A stretch of 64,000 nucleotides of DNA from positions 1,091,001-1,155,000 of the forward strand of contig JAXIVH010000068.1 of NCBI GenBank assembly GCA_036785325.1, read 5' to 3'. Positions within the stretch are counted from its first letter, which is position 1. Every line of letters begins with the position of its first letter. This document shows positions 50,101 through 63,261 of the stretch, piece by piece. Both the position numbers and the translations under genes were made by a program. The notes under the pieces were generated by a model that saw only the letters and a list, made by a program, of their open reading frames with translations, was not told where the DNA came from and did not search any database. The DNA is from Urophycis tenuis (taxonomy: Eukaryota > Chordata > Actinopteri > Gadiformes > Phycidae).

Positions 50101-51473
50101 GTAACCTAGGAACCAACAGATATACAGTACTGGTAACCTAGGAACCAATAGATATACAGTACTGGTAACCTAGGACCCAACAGATATACAGTACTGGTAA
50201 CCTAGGAACCAACAGATATACAGTACTGGTAACCTGGGATCCAACAGATATACGGTACTGGTAACCTGGGATCCAACAGATATACAGTACTGGTAACCTG
50301 GGATCCAACAGATATACAGTACTGGTAACCTGGGATCCAACATATATACAGTACTGGTAACCAAGAAACCAACAGATATACAGTACTGGTAACCTAGGAA
50401 CCAACAGATATACAGTACTGGTAACCTAGGAACCAACAGATATACAGTACTGGTAACCTAGGAACCAACAGATATACAGTACTGGTAACCTAGGAACCAA
50501 CAGATATACAGTACTGGTAACCTAGGAACCAATAGATATACAGTACTGGTAACCTAGGACCCAACAGATATACAGTACTGGTAACCTAGGAACCAACAGA
50601 TATACAGTACTGGTAACCTAGGAACCAACAGATATACAGTACTGGTAACCTGGGATCCAACAGATATACAGTACTGGTAACCTAGGAACCAACAGATATA
50701 CAGTACTGGTAACCTAGGAACCAATAGATATACAGTACTGGTAACCTAGGACCCAACAGATATACAGTACTGGTAACCTAGGAACCAACAGATATACAGT
50801 ACTGGTAACCTAGGAACCAACAGATATACAGTACTGGTAACCTGGGATCCAACAGATATACAGTACTGGTAACCTAGGAACCAACAGATATACAGTACTG
50901 GTAACCTGGGATCCAACAGATATACGGTACTGGTAACCTGGGATCCAACAGATATACAGTACTGGTAACCTAGGAACCAACAGATATACAGTACTGGTAA
51001 CCTAGGAACCAACAGATATACAGTACTGGTAACCTGGGATCCAACAGATATACAGTACTGGTAACCTAGGAACCAACAGATATACAGTACTGGTAACCTG
51101 GGATCCAACAGATATACGGTATATGTTACCTTCTATCTTACAGTGGAAGCGTGCTGCGCTTCCCTCCACCACTTCCACGTCCTTCATGACGGAGCTGAAG
51201 GATGGTTTACTCTCCACTTTCTGATCATACTCCAGACACTCTAGGAACTGGTTGTCCTCTACATACACAGGGATACATGTTACACACACCATGCCACACA
51301 CAAACAGAATAAAATGTGACGTCACAAGAAAGATGTAAAGAACATCCACACACCATGCCACACACAGAGGATGTAACACACCTTCGGTTGGGGAGCCCTT
51401 CTTGGCACTGACTCCAGCCAGCATGGCCATAGATGACAGTCTGCCAATCGCGCGCACAGCATGGCCCGTTTTC

Positions 51474-51521
<48 letters not shown>

Positions 51522-54500
51522 TTATCAAAAGTGACTTTTTGGGCCTCTTGCTCAAGGATGCCTAACGGTAGAGAGAGGACATTGAGGAACGAACCGAGAA
51601 CCTTTCTTCCTTAGGGACTAGATGATCACTTTCTGTCTTCCTGCCACTTCCTGCAGAGTATGTACTTCCTATCTACCTGATTCCTGTCACTTCCTGTGGG
51701 GGATGTATTTCCTGTCTACCTGCCACTTCCTGCGGAGGATGTACTTCTTCATTCTCTCCTTGGACAGCTTTTTGGCCTTCATAGTGTTGGTGTCCTGCTT
51801 CAGCCATGGGTGTTCTACACACTGACCACATGTCAGCCGAGCCCTGGGGGAGAAAGAGATTAGAGGGCAACAGTGAACCAAAACAGCCTCCATCACTAGT
51901 CTCCCAGAAGAGATCTAAAAGCATCTGCATAATAGTGTCTACAGAATGGGTTTAGAGTAGTTATTATATATCAGTATGAGGAGTGTGTTCCATACCCCCT
52001 GACCCACACGTGAAGCACTCACTTCATGTTCTTCTTCAGCAGGCTGGTGATGAAGTCCTTAGCGTCGTCAGAGATCTCGTCGAACGCTTCGTCCTCAAAG
52101 TCCCAGGTTGCCGATGTAACGTTGGACAAGGTCTCGTTGTCATTGTCGCCCATGAAGGGAGAGAGACCACTCACCCTGGAAGGGAGAGAGCTACGTCAAC
52201 CAACCTGGATTAGGCTGAATTGGTTAGAGGTCGGATTGGACTAGTCTGGTCAGTTGTAAGGGTTGGGCGGCAGTAGCTCAGTGGGTAGAGCGGGTGGACA
52301 GAGCGGGTCGTCCACTAACCGTAGGGTCAGTGGTTCGATCCCCTTGATCCCCCTCCTCCTCCAACTGTCCACATGTCGAACCCCACAAATGTACTGATTG
52401 TTAGTCGCTTTAGACAAAAGCATCTGCTAAATGCCTCTTTACCCTAAGGGTTAAGGATAGGGTCTTGAATGTAATGTTTAATATCTCCTACAGTCAACAT
52501 GTCAGTAGGGTTAAGGTTAGGGTTTATTATGATTATTGTACATTAATCTTTTACTCATGTTATGTATTTGTATATTTGCACTATATACTGTACATTTGCG
52601 CTGTTCCAACCATCTGCTGTAACTGCTGCACAATAATTTCCCTTCTGATAAATAAAGTCATGTCCTGTCTTACAGGATGTTACAGATGAGCCCTCACATT
52701 AGGGTTAGAGGTCAAGGGTTAGGGTCTGGGGTTAGAAGCCAGGGGTTAAGATTAGTATCTTACAAGATGTAACAGATGACTCCTATGCTCCACATGTCTG
52801 TAGGATAGCTGATGGCTTCGTAGTTTATGACCTCTGGGGCCACAAACTCGGGGGTCCCGAACAAAACCTTCAGGGTCCCAGCACTCTCTGGGGGAAGGAG
52901 GAGGGTAGTAGTACTGTAAACTGTGGCAATATCACTACTGTATACAGTAATAGTAGTATTAGTACTTTAGTAGTATAAGTACTCAATACTGTAATAGTAT
53001 TACTACTGTACTGTGTCGTATTAGTATTGTATAATGTAGTAGTAGTATTAGTACTGTTTACTGTGGTAGTATTTGCATTACTTTATTATCTATAAGTACT
53101 ACTATTATACTGTTAGCACACTACTAGCCAGGTTAGCAGATGTTACCCAGCCTGGTTAAAATGTTGCTAGCCAGAGTTTCCAATTTCCAACTAATTGCCC
53201 TGTTTCTAACTCTATCTGTAGTTAAACATAGGGAAAGTAGCTTATAAACAAATGGTATGTATTCATTTGTTCCAATTCCTTATCATCAGGCTATTCATGG
53301 TAAGTGAATGTCAGTATTAAGATATATGTAGTTCTGCAGTACCAAGGCGTCGGGCAAGGCCAAAGTCGATGAGTTTGATCTTGCTGCCAGTCTTGTTGAC
53401 ACACATGATGTTCTCAGGTTTGAGGTCCAGGTGGACGATGCCCTGGCTGTGGATGAAGCTCACCCCATCTACGATCTGCAGCATGTACTTAATCACCTCT
53501 CTCTCTGTCAGCTCAAAGTCCTCATCAATGATCCTTTCAAACAGCTCCCCACCAGAGATCCTGGTACACATAGATTATAAAGGCATACACATTATAGATA
53601 ACATTACACACTTTATATACAAACAGCTCCCCATCAGAGATCCTGTGTATATTATACATATGCATACAGAATACACAATATACACACATGACTATGTCTA
53701 ACAGGTATGCGTGTTGTATAGTATAGTGTAGTATATACTAATATAGTATCCACCACCATATGATGATTTGTCATTTGTAGGATAGCATGAATTCCTTGTT
53801 TGTGCAAATATACAAATTAAATCATTCTGATTCTGATGAAGAGTAGCATACAGTATAGTATGTCATATAGCAGTAATAGGTCCCTCCCACGTTTCACCGT
53901 GGGAGAGTAAAAACGTCCTCTCCATTCCTTTGTATGTCTTGCCATGTGAAGCCTTTAAACAACACCAACGCGTGTGGGCTCACCAGCCTTCATCAGGGTG
54001 AAGGCTGGTGAGCCCACACGCGTTGGTGTTTCTAATGGTTTAGCCCCTAATAATAAATGATCATTTCTTCATTCTCTCCTCAGTGTGTATCATCCTACTG
54101 AGTGGCTGCACCTGGAATATTTTTCCAAACTGTTTTATGAACTTTTGACCATTCCAAGAGCACCAGAGGATACAAGGGATACCCGTAGCGCTCCAGCTCC
54201 CCTTTTGTCTTGACAATAAAGCTACTTTGACTGATCTCCAGCACCATGACGATGTCTGACTGGTATGTGTGTATTAAAGTATAGCATAGTATAGTATAGT
54301 ATAGTATAGTATAGTATAGTATAGTATAGTATGGTATAGTATAGTATGGTATGTAAATAGTAAAGTGCGTATTTAGAGTGTACTTGCATTTCCAGCACCA
54401 TGACGATGTCTGATTTGCCCTCAAAGGCGTCGATACATTGTACCAGCTTGGGGTGATGCAGGCTGTTCATGATGCCGATCTCCTGTCTCACGTTCTCCTT

Positions 54501-57500
54501 CTCCTTGGCTGAGTACGCCTTGATGAACTTACCTGCCCACGTCTTTCTAGTGGCCTTTTCCACCAGCTTGAAAACCTGGCCAAATTTCCCCCTGGATACA
54601 CAGGTATATGTACATAAATACACCAGCTTAAACGTAATCTATATCAAATCAATATTTGGTGTGACCACCCTATGCCTTCAAAACAGCATCCATTCTTCTA
54701 GATACACTTGCACACAGTTTTGGAAGGAACTCGGCTGGTAGTTTGTTCCTGCAGACATTCATTATTATACCGCTCTCCAGCCCTCCGGCGAACAAACTGC
54801 CTTCTGCTACAGCCAAATATTTAAAATTATGACTCATCAGTTCAGAGCACCTGCTGCCATTTCTCTGCACCCCAGTTCCTATGTTTTTGTGCATAATTGA
54901 GTCGCTTGGCCTTGTTTCCATGTCAGAGGTATGGCTTTTTGGCTGCAACTCTTCCATGTAGACCACTTCTGGCCAAACTTCTCCAGACAGTAGATGGGTG
55001 TACCTGGGTCCCACTGGTTTCTGCCAGTGCTGAGCTGATGGCACTGCTGGACATCTTCCGATTTCGAAGGGAAATAAGCTTGATGTGTTTTTCATCTGCT
55101 GCACTAAGTATCCTTGGATGACCACTGCGTCTATGATCCTCAACATTGCCTGTTTCTTTGTGCTTCTTCAAAAGAGCTTGAACAGCACATATTGAAACAC
55201 CAGTCTGCTTTGAAATGTTTGTCTGGGAGAGACCTTGCTGACCTTGCTTTTTTCCACAACCTCACCTTGGTAGCAGAGTTTGGCTGTTCCTCCCCCAGTT
55301 TTAAACCTCCTCCATGGCTCTTTTTTCTGTTTCAGTTAATGACTGTGTTTCAACCTACATGTGAAATTGATGATCATTAACTCCTGTCTGGCACAACTCA
55401 TAGACCTGATTATTACCCTAAATCCCTGACTTTGTGCAAGTGTATCTAGAAAAGATTATGCTGGTTTGAAGGCATGGCATTTTGTTAATTGATAAAAATA
55501 AACAATTGTTATTTATATTTTTGACAACATTCTATATATATACAGTATAAACAGTATATATAGCACCTGATCAAACTAATACACACACACACACACAGAT
55601 ATGGAGATGTGTGGTTCTTACGTTCCCAGTCTCTCCTCCACATCGTATAGTTCCTTGACCTTCACGTCCACTCTGATGCTCACATCTCGATAGTCAGGAT
55701 CCTTCTCTGAGTCTGGAACATGGTGAGGTCAAAGATCACTCTTTCTTATGTCAGTACAATTATTATTAATGTCATGTTGGTTCTGTTATGTTAAGCGATA
55801 ATGCTGGGCTGTGTTTAGGTTGTGTTTGGGTGATGCTGGGTTGTGTGTAGGTGGTGCTAGGTTGTGTTTGGCTGGTTCTGGGTTGTGTTTTTGTGGTAGT
55901 GAGGGTTCTGTTTGGGTGGGTCTTGGCTGTGTTTAGGTGATGCTGCATTGTAATTGGGTTGTGCTGGGCTGGGTTTGGGTTGTGTTTAGGAGGTGCTGAA
56001 TCATTTTGGGTGACTCTGGGTTGTGTTTGGGTGGTGCTGGCTTGTGTTTAGGTAGTGCTGGGCTGTGTTTGGGTGGTCCAGGGTTGTAAAGTTGGTGGTG
56101 CTGGTGGAGCTAATGGAGGATGGCAGAGGGTGGCGGCATAGCTCAGTGGGTAGAGCGGGTCGTCCACTAACCGAAGGGTTGGCAGTTTGATCCCCACCTC
56201 CAACTGTCCACATGCCAAACCCCACAAATGTATGACAAATGTAGTGATTGTAAGTCGCTTTGGACAAAAGTATCTGCTAAATGCCCGTAAATGTAAATGT
56301 CAGAACCTTCATCCTCCTCCTCAGCCTCGTCTTCGTGTTCATCTGTTGAAGAAAAATAAGTGAGAGACAAAAATAAAAAAATATATTATTTTGTCTAATT
56401 TAGGGTCTTTTCGCAGTTGGTTTGTTTCGTATTTGTATTCCTATTCAGAATAAAAAGGATACTTTTGGTTTGCTTCTAGTTTAGTTTGATGTTGCGTCAC
56501 TTGACTCACCCGTCAAAGTAGTGGAAGAAACTTGTGCGTTGAAACTGCAGCCTTCGGCCAGAGTGGATATAGTATTTGTGTAAAATAAACATCCAAATGG
56601 AATAATGTGATGTATAATTACAGAATTTGTGTGTTGGAGTGTTTGGTACTGGTGCGTGAAACAGTAGTATCCTAGGAAATGTGTACCGTAGCTGAGTCAA
56701 TTTTTTTCTATACGCATCAACAAATGCCTGTGGAAGCAGTCCATAATTCATTAAGGTTTTGGTTTAGTTTTTGCAATTGGGCCGGATTGCATTGTCACAC
56801 TGACACAAGTGAGACCAATCATACTGCACAAGAATTTGATCAGAGCTTTGATTAAAACTGACAAAAGGGTTTGCGTGTGAAAGCGCCTCTGGGTTATTGT
56901 AGTTTATCTTGGTAAAGTTAGTCTAGGTTAAACTAGGAGTCCAGATTATTTTAGTTTATCTTGGTGGAGTCCAGTTTAGGTCTTAGCTAAGTAAAGATAG
57001 ATAGTTAGGTAAAGTTTAGGTTACCCTTGGTTAGTCAAGTCGAATCTTGGTTAGTTTAATTTAGCTTGGTAGAGTCAAGGTTAGTCTAGTTTATTCAGGC
57101 TGAGACTATGTTACTCTAGTTTAGTTACTCCTGTTGTAGTTATTCTAAGTTAAACTGGTATTGTTGCTCTAGGTTAATATCGTTTAGTCCAGTTAGCCTT
57201 GGCTAAGATTCTAGTTAATCTAGGTTAAACTGGTTGAAGTAGTCTAACTTAGTCTAGTTTAACCAAGGTTAAGCTGGTCTCACCATCATCTGCTGCCAGG
57301 CCGACGGTGACGGGGATGGACTCAGCGCTGGGTTCTCCAACTCCGTAGATGTTGACCGCCCTCACACGGAACTTATATTGACGCTCTGGAAGGAGGTTCT
57401 GCCAACAAATATAAGATTAACCCATCAATTCTCTGGTTTATTGCAACTCAAAGTTCTCCCTAGTACAGAATTCTCCAATTACAAGTTCAAAGTTCTCCAA

Positions 57501-60500
57501 CAAGTACCAGTTCTCCAACATAACACAACATTGTCTGAGAATATGCAAGTTGTTTAGGGAAGGTTTAAAATGTAGTACATACATTTTTTTGTATGTAGCT
57601 GCTGTACTACCTAGTAGATTTCAGAGAATATACACTTGAAAGAGCCACCCTCCCATACAGGCCAGTTTTATGCACATAACTTGATTCTGTGATCTGTGAT
57701 CACAGAACCAAGACTGATCCCCTCAGTCACTCCTTGTTTGGACTTCCTTCATTCAACGTTGGAATTAGGGTATCCAAACAGTATTATGTTTATACTAGGT
57801 ATATGTTTATATGTTTATGCTAGGTTTATATTAGGTATAATTATTATTATACAGTACCTTCCTACCCTTTTCCTAATGTTTGCACTGCTAACAGGTTTGC
57901 CTACGTTCTACACAGATCTACCCAGATTAATAAGAGCCCCAACTGTAGCCACACAGTGCATAGAGTAAAACCACAACAGTGCATAGAGTAAAACCCTAGT
58001 CACTGTAAACCCTAAATATTTCTGAGTAACAAATATGAATGAATGTATGAATCTGTTTTTCATTGAGGTGAAAACCATCCTTTTCCTAGCCTAAAGGTTT
58101 CTATCTTGTACTATACACTACCTCATAAACACATGACATGACTTTCTTGTCGTCAATTGTAAAATAAAGCTATTAAATGTGCATTTTAAATAACCATTGC
58201 TAGCAGCATTTTATTTTTCAACTCTTCTTTTCCGAGGCAGTAAAACAGTGGCACTTCAAACTGCATGTTGCTGTCTAGAGGTGTCTGCTCTGTCTGCTCT
58301 GTCTGCTCTGTCTGCTCTGTCTGCTCTGTCTACTCTGTCTACTCTGTCTGCTCTGTCTACTATGTCTGCTCTGTCTGCTCTGTCTGCTCTGTCTGCTATG
58401 TCTGCTCTGCCTACTATGTCTGCTCTGTCTGCTCTGTCTACTCTGTCTGCTTTGTCTACTCTGTCTGCTATGTCTGCTATGTCTGCTCTGTCTGCTCTGT
58501 CTACTCTGTCTGCTCTGTCTACTCTGTCTGCTCTGTCTGCTCTGTCTGCTATGTCTGCTCTGCCTACTATGTCTGCTCTGTCTGCTCTGTCTACTCTGTC
58601 TGCTTTGTCTACTCTGTCTGCTATGTCTGCTCTGTCTGCTCTGTCTGCTCTGTCTACTCTGTCTGCTCTGTCTACTCTGTCTGCTCTGTCTGCTCTGTCT
58701 ACTCTGTCTGCTCTGTCTGCTCTGTCTGCTCTGTCTGCTATGTCTGCTCTGCCTACTATGTCTGCTCTGTCTGCTCTGTCTACTCTGTCTGCTTTGTCTA
58801 CTCTGTCTGCTCTGTCTGCTCTGTCTGCTCTGTCTACTCTGTCTGCTCTGTCTACTCTGTCTGCTCTGTCTGCTCTGTCTGCTCTGTCTACTCTGTCTGC
58901 TCTGTCTGCAGCCACATCTGTCAGGTGAGCTGCAGCGGACAACTCTAAAAGATTCATAAATGCATATTGACACGTTTGTGTGTAAAATTATGTAAACAAA
59001 GAGAGTGTGGATATCACTTTACAAAGCACAAGTATATTAAAGAATTTCACTGCTGGTAATGATGTACGTTGTTGTCTGGTATGTGACAATAAACTTGAAA
59101 CCTTGAAACCTCATGTTTTAGGATTGTAGTACAAGCAATTTGAATTGCCTTCTGTGGGTTACAAATAATTAAGTCCAATATGGTTCTGCATAACACAAGG
59201 TTCTCAATTAACAGAGAGCTCCCATCACACTAAGCTGTTCCTCCCCTTTCTCACAACTCGTCTTCATATTCTGAACTTTTTTTCTAACCCTCACAGTTGA
59301 CCCAGAAATCAAACCCAGGATAAATAAATTAGTAATAACAAATTGGCCATCTACTGAGTGAATGAACCTGAATCGACTCCTGAATTCATACTCTCAGTCA
59401 GGATGTGTGAGGGCTGTGAGAGGCAGACCTGGACATTGTAAGAGGTGCTGTTGCAGGAGGCCAGGTCCCTCCACTGTGGCTCAAGACTGTCCCACACCTC
59501 CAGGTTGTAGCTCTGGACGGCACTGCCTCCGTCATAGGTGGGACCGTACCACGACAGGGTCAGGGTGGAGCGGCGGATGTCTGAGGCTGCTGGCACTTTG
59601 GCAGGGGGATCCGGCTTATCTGTGAGGACACGCCCGCATCATGACAGATGCAAAATAATGTTCTGGAATGTTCCGGTCCAAAATAGACTCAAATCCTGTT
59701 GAGGTGAGTTGAAAATACATTCTGGATATATGGGCTTTTCCCCATTAAAACATTATGATCCTATTTCTTTTAAGTGTTGAGCAAGAAATATAAAGCAACA
59801 TTTGTGGTCTGTATGCTTTGGCTTTAGACAGGAGAGAGGGCCGGTTTATTGTGAGGGGGGAGAGGAACTTGACCACGTCCCACTATAGTGAGGTTGAGGG
59901 TTAAAATAATACAAATCATGAAGCTGAGCGGCCGTGTAGGTCTACACATCTAGACCTAGACCTAGTTTCATGGTTACTTTACATGTTGTAGTGCATGGCG
60001 GAGGTAACAGCCTATTTACAAATCTCAGCACACAGTCCCCTTATTGCATTCATAGTGCTAAACTATATTATTCATATCAACTATTCATATCAACTATATC
60101 ACAAATAGAACTCTTTACCCAAAAAGCTTTTTTGTCTGCATTCTCTGTAGAGAGCTGTCCATTCTGGGCTACTTCTCCCGATATAAAGGAATCATTCTAA
60201 ATGAATGAAAATACAACTATTCTTATTTTCATGGGATTATACACTGATTAAAATATACAAATTTGCCATGCCCATGCCGCTAGATACCCCTAAATGCTAA
60301 ATACCTTTAACTGTTGACATTGTTTATGACAAAAAGTAAATCAGCAATGATTTTGGGTCAACTCACATCATCTTGCGGCGTACACATACTCCACAATTGG
60401 GCCATTGGCAATCCATTGACATCCATTCTATTCCACACGAGTGTTTAGCAGACAGACAGACAGACAGCAGCACCCATAGCTACAGTATATCTTTGTTTGC

Positions 60501-63119
60501 CCATCACAAGTAAACGCATACTAACTGAAATGTCTACAAAATTGCCCCCCAAAAAAGTTCAGTTTCTGTGTTTGGATAGATAGATAGATAAGATAGATAA
60601 CAAACCTTATTAATCCCATAAGGGAAATTGGGTCGCCATAGCAGCCTGGGTACGTATAAATATAAATACAATAAAAAGAATATAAATAAAATAAGAATAG
60701 AAATAAAAATAAATACATACAAAAAAATGCATAAACCGACAGATTGTAAAAATACAATACAGCAGTGATGAGTTGATTTAATCCAGTACTGTGATGGTGC
60801 ATCTGACAGAGGCAGATGAGTTTCAAAGTCTTATTGCAGTCGGGAGGAACGATTTTCTGTAATGTTCCTTACAAGCCACTGCATACGCTCACAGAGACAG
60901 AGGTAAGCAGTCAGAGTTCTCCTACTAATTACATTCATGCCGGATGAGTACTTATTTCGTTTCAGAAGTGAATGCTTTGGCTGAGTTCCAACCTGTTAAC
61001 AAACACCTCCACCCACCCTCTGGACTTATTGAAATGTTGATCTGCACTCAGAGTTCAGATTGATCACACTGAAATACAATCTTTGCACAGAATTGTAACT
61101 GCACACCTCAGCCTCTGAGCATGTGGTGTGTCAACACAGAATTGAAACTGGTGTTTTTGTTTGTGGGCACTATTGGAGAAATCTACTTAGCCAGGGCATT
61201 TTGAATGCACTTAAGTGTGTTGGACAAAACAAAGATAGAGTTATGGGAGCTGCGAAACAATAGTTTGGAATACAATGGTTTTCAATGGCAAACCAACTGC
61301 ACAATGTTAGAACACACCTCCACTGCGAGGTACGGTTAAGTTAAGGATCATGTATTACCTACTATGGTGAGGTTGTGGTAAAATGTCTCAAATAAATCTA
61401 CATTTACATTTAGCAGACCTGCTCTATCCACTGAGCTACTGCCGCCCGCCCTCTTTTGTACAGATAAATATTAATAATAACATCGCCAATAACAATGACA
61501 ATGATAAATATCAATAATAACGATGACAGCTCTCATAAGATATGGGATATGTGAAGATGTATTTTATAAATGGCTGTCCCAGCAGCCCGGTCCACATAAC
61601 CTGAACAGATAGTGGACACATCATAGCTTGGGTGTGTACTAGGAACCAAACCATATCCAAGACAACCCAAGACAGCCCAGTAGCCCAACACTCAGCCATT
61701 ATCTAGCATTGACTGTTCATTGACCACATGGCTGCTTCCTCTTGGAACATGGCCAAATCATCATGGATGTGTCATAAGAACGCAACACAGCCATGATCGT
61801 TGACAGTTGATGCTCAAGGCTACAGCCACACTCCCAACATTGCCCGTAAAGCAAAAGTGCATTGGGATTGACTGATAATTGTGCTTTGAAGGTATACAGT
61901 TACGTCTACAGAAATCCAGTTCAGCTGTGGAACTGTGGAATCTTAACAACTCTTGTCTTAACAATGTCATTTGTAATTTGGCACTTTGATCGCTCTTTGT
62001 AACTTGGCACTTAGTCAGAGATGTTGTATACTAACAATGGTTAATCTAGCAATTGAAATGCTTGAAACTTGTTCAAATGACTTTCTTACTGAATAAGCAG
62101 CAATGTAATGTTTCACCTTCTTATGACAAATGTAGTCTTTGTAAGTCGCTTTGGATAAAAGGGTCTGCTAAATGCCCTTAATGTAAATGTAAATGTCAAA
62201 GGGATTTATTCTGTACCTTTAATTTAAGGTACCTATCACTATGGCAATGTTTAGGGCAGGGTTAATGGTTAAGGTTAGAGTTAGAGTATGGTAAAGTTGT
62301 GGGCAGGGTTAATGGTTAAGGTTAGGGTTAGAGTATGGTAAAGTTGTGGGCAGGGTTAATGGTTAAGGTTAGGGTTAGAGTATGGTAAAGTTGTGGGCAG
62401 GGTTAATGGTTAAGGTTAGGGTTAGAGTATGGTGAAGTTGTGGGCAGGGTTAATGGTTAAGGTTAGGGTTAGAGTATGGTAAAGTTGTGGGCAGGGTTAA
62501 TGGTTAAGGTTAGGGTTAGAGTATGGTAAAGTTGTGGGCAGGGTTAATGGTTAAGGTTAGGGTTAGAGTATGGTAAAGTTGTGGGCAGGGTTAATGGTTA
62601 AGGTTAGGGTTAGAGTATGGTAAAGTTGTGGGCAGGGTTAATGGTTAAGGTTAGGGTTAGAGTATGTTTAAGTCGTGGGCAGGGTTAATGGTTAAGGTTA
62701 GGGTTAGAGTATGTTTAAGTCGTGGGCAGGGTTAATGGTTAAGGTTAGGGTTAGAGTATGGTAAAGTTGTGGGCAGGGTTAATGGTTAAGGTTAGGGTTA
62801 GAGTATGGTAAAGTTGTGAACAGGGTTAATGGTTAAGGTTAGGGTTAGAGTATGGTAAAGTCGTGGGCAGGGTTAATGGTTAAGGTTAGGGTTAGAGTAT
62901 GTTTAAGTCGTGGGCAGGGTTAATGGTTAAGGTTAGGGTTAGATTAAAGTTGAGGTCTTACCCACTATAGTGAGGTTAAGAGCAGCCTGGCGCAGGCCGT
63001 AGCTGTTCTTCAGCTCTATGGTGTAGCAGCCACAGTGCTCCTGCTGGCCAGAGGGGATAATCAGCCTACTGCTGCTGTCACTCGTCTCTATACTCACTCC
63101 ACCACTGCCCTGCTGGATC

Positions 63120-63208
<89 letters not shown>

Positions 63209-63226
63209 GAGAGAGAAGAGAGAGAG

Positions 63227-63260
<34 letters not shown>

Positions 63261-63261
63261 G

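Larger units (their letters stand above)
46897..51472 (-). other. mylk: Telokin (kinase-related protein) module of MYLK
   Basis: Exons 51382-51472, 51130-51258, 47755-47867 and 46897-47046 form the telokin module: the SSMAMLAG Met where mammalian telokin starts, an Ig domain (SAARFHCKIEG, YPDPEVVWYKDDQ) and an acidic tail. From that Met the product would be about 146 aa, against 154 in mammals. In mammals telokin comes from an intronic promoter. Here the upstream intron is only 247 nt (51473-51719) and half of it is CA repeat, and I see no CArG box in it. The usual second Ig Cys is Val (AKYTVKAVN). Confidence 0.8.
51720..55712 (-). other. mylk: MYLK kinase catalytic domain exons
   Basis: Exons 55622-55712 to 51720-51843 contain all key kinase elements. 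These are the glycine loop (LGTGKFGQV, split by an intron), the ATP-binding Lys (WAGKFIKAYSAKEKE), GGELFERIIDEDFELTE, the catalytic loop HLDLKPEN, DFG (IKLIDFGLARRL), APE (FGTPEFVAPEVINYE), DMWSIGVICYIL and the C-lobe SGLSPFMGDNDNET. The last exon ends in MKKYILRRKWQ, the start of the autoinhibitory/calmodulin-binding helix, continued by RAIGRLSSMAM in the next exon. No catalytic residue is missing. Confidence 0.93.

Noticed and set aside
48000..51118. Regularly spaced 32-bp repeats, checked as a CRISPR array
   Set aside because: Units are directly contiguous with no unique spacers, and the genome is a vertebrate.
52258..52330. Possible functional tRNA gene
   Set aside because: Box A/B-like sequence belongs to a SINE head that recurs at 27489, 31249 and 56126; the cloverleaf is not convincingly intact.
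58197..58957. Long ORFs on both strands (227-243 codons)
   Set aside because: Created by the 9-bp tandem repeat; low-complexity products inside a MYLK intron.
62245..62945. Interstitial telomere relic
   Set aside because: TTAGGG occurs once per 47-bp unit and not as a pure hexamer array, so telomeric origin is not supported.
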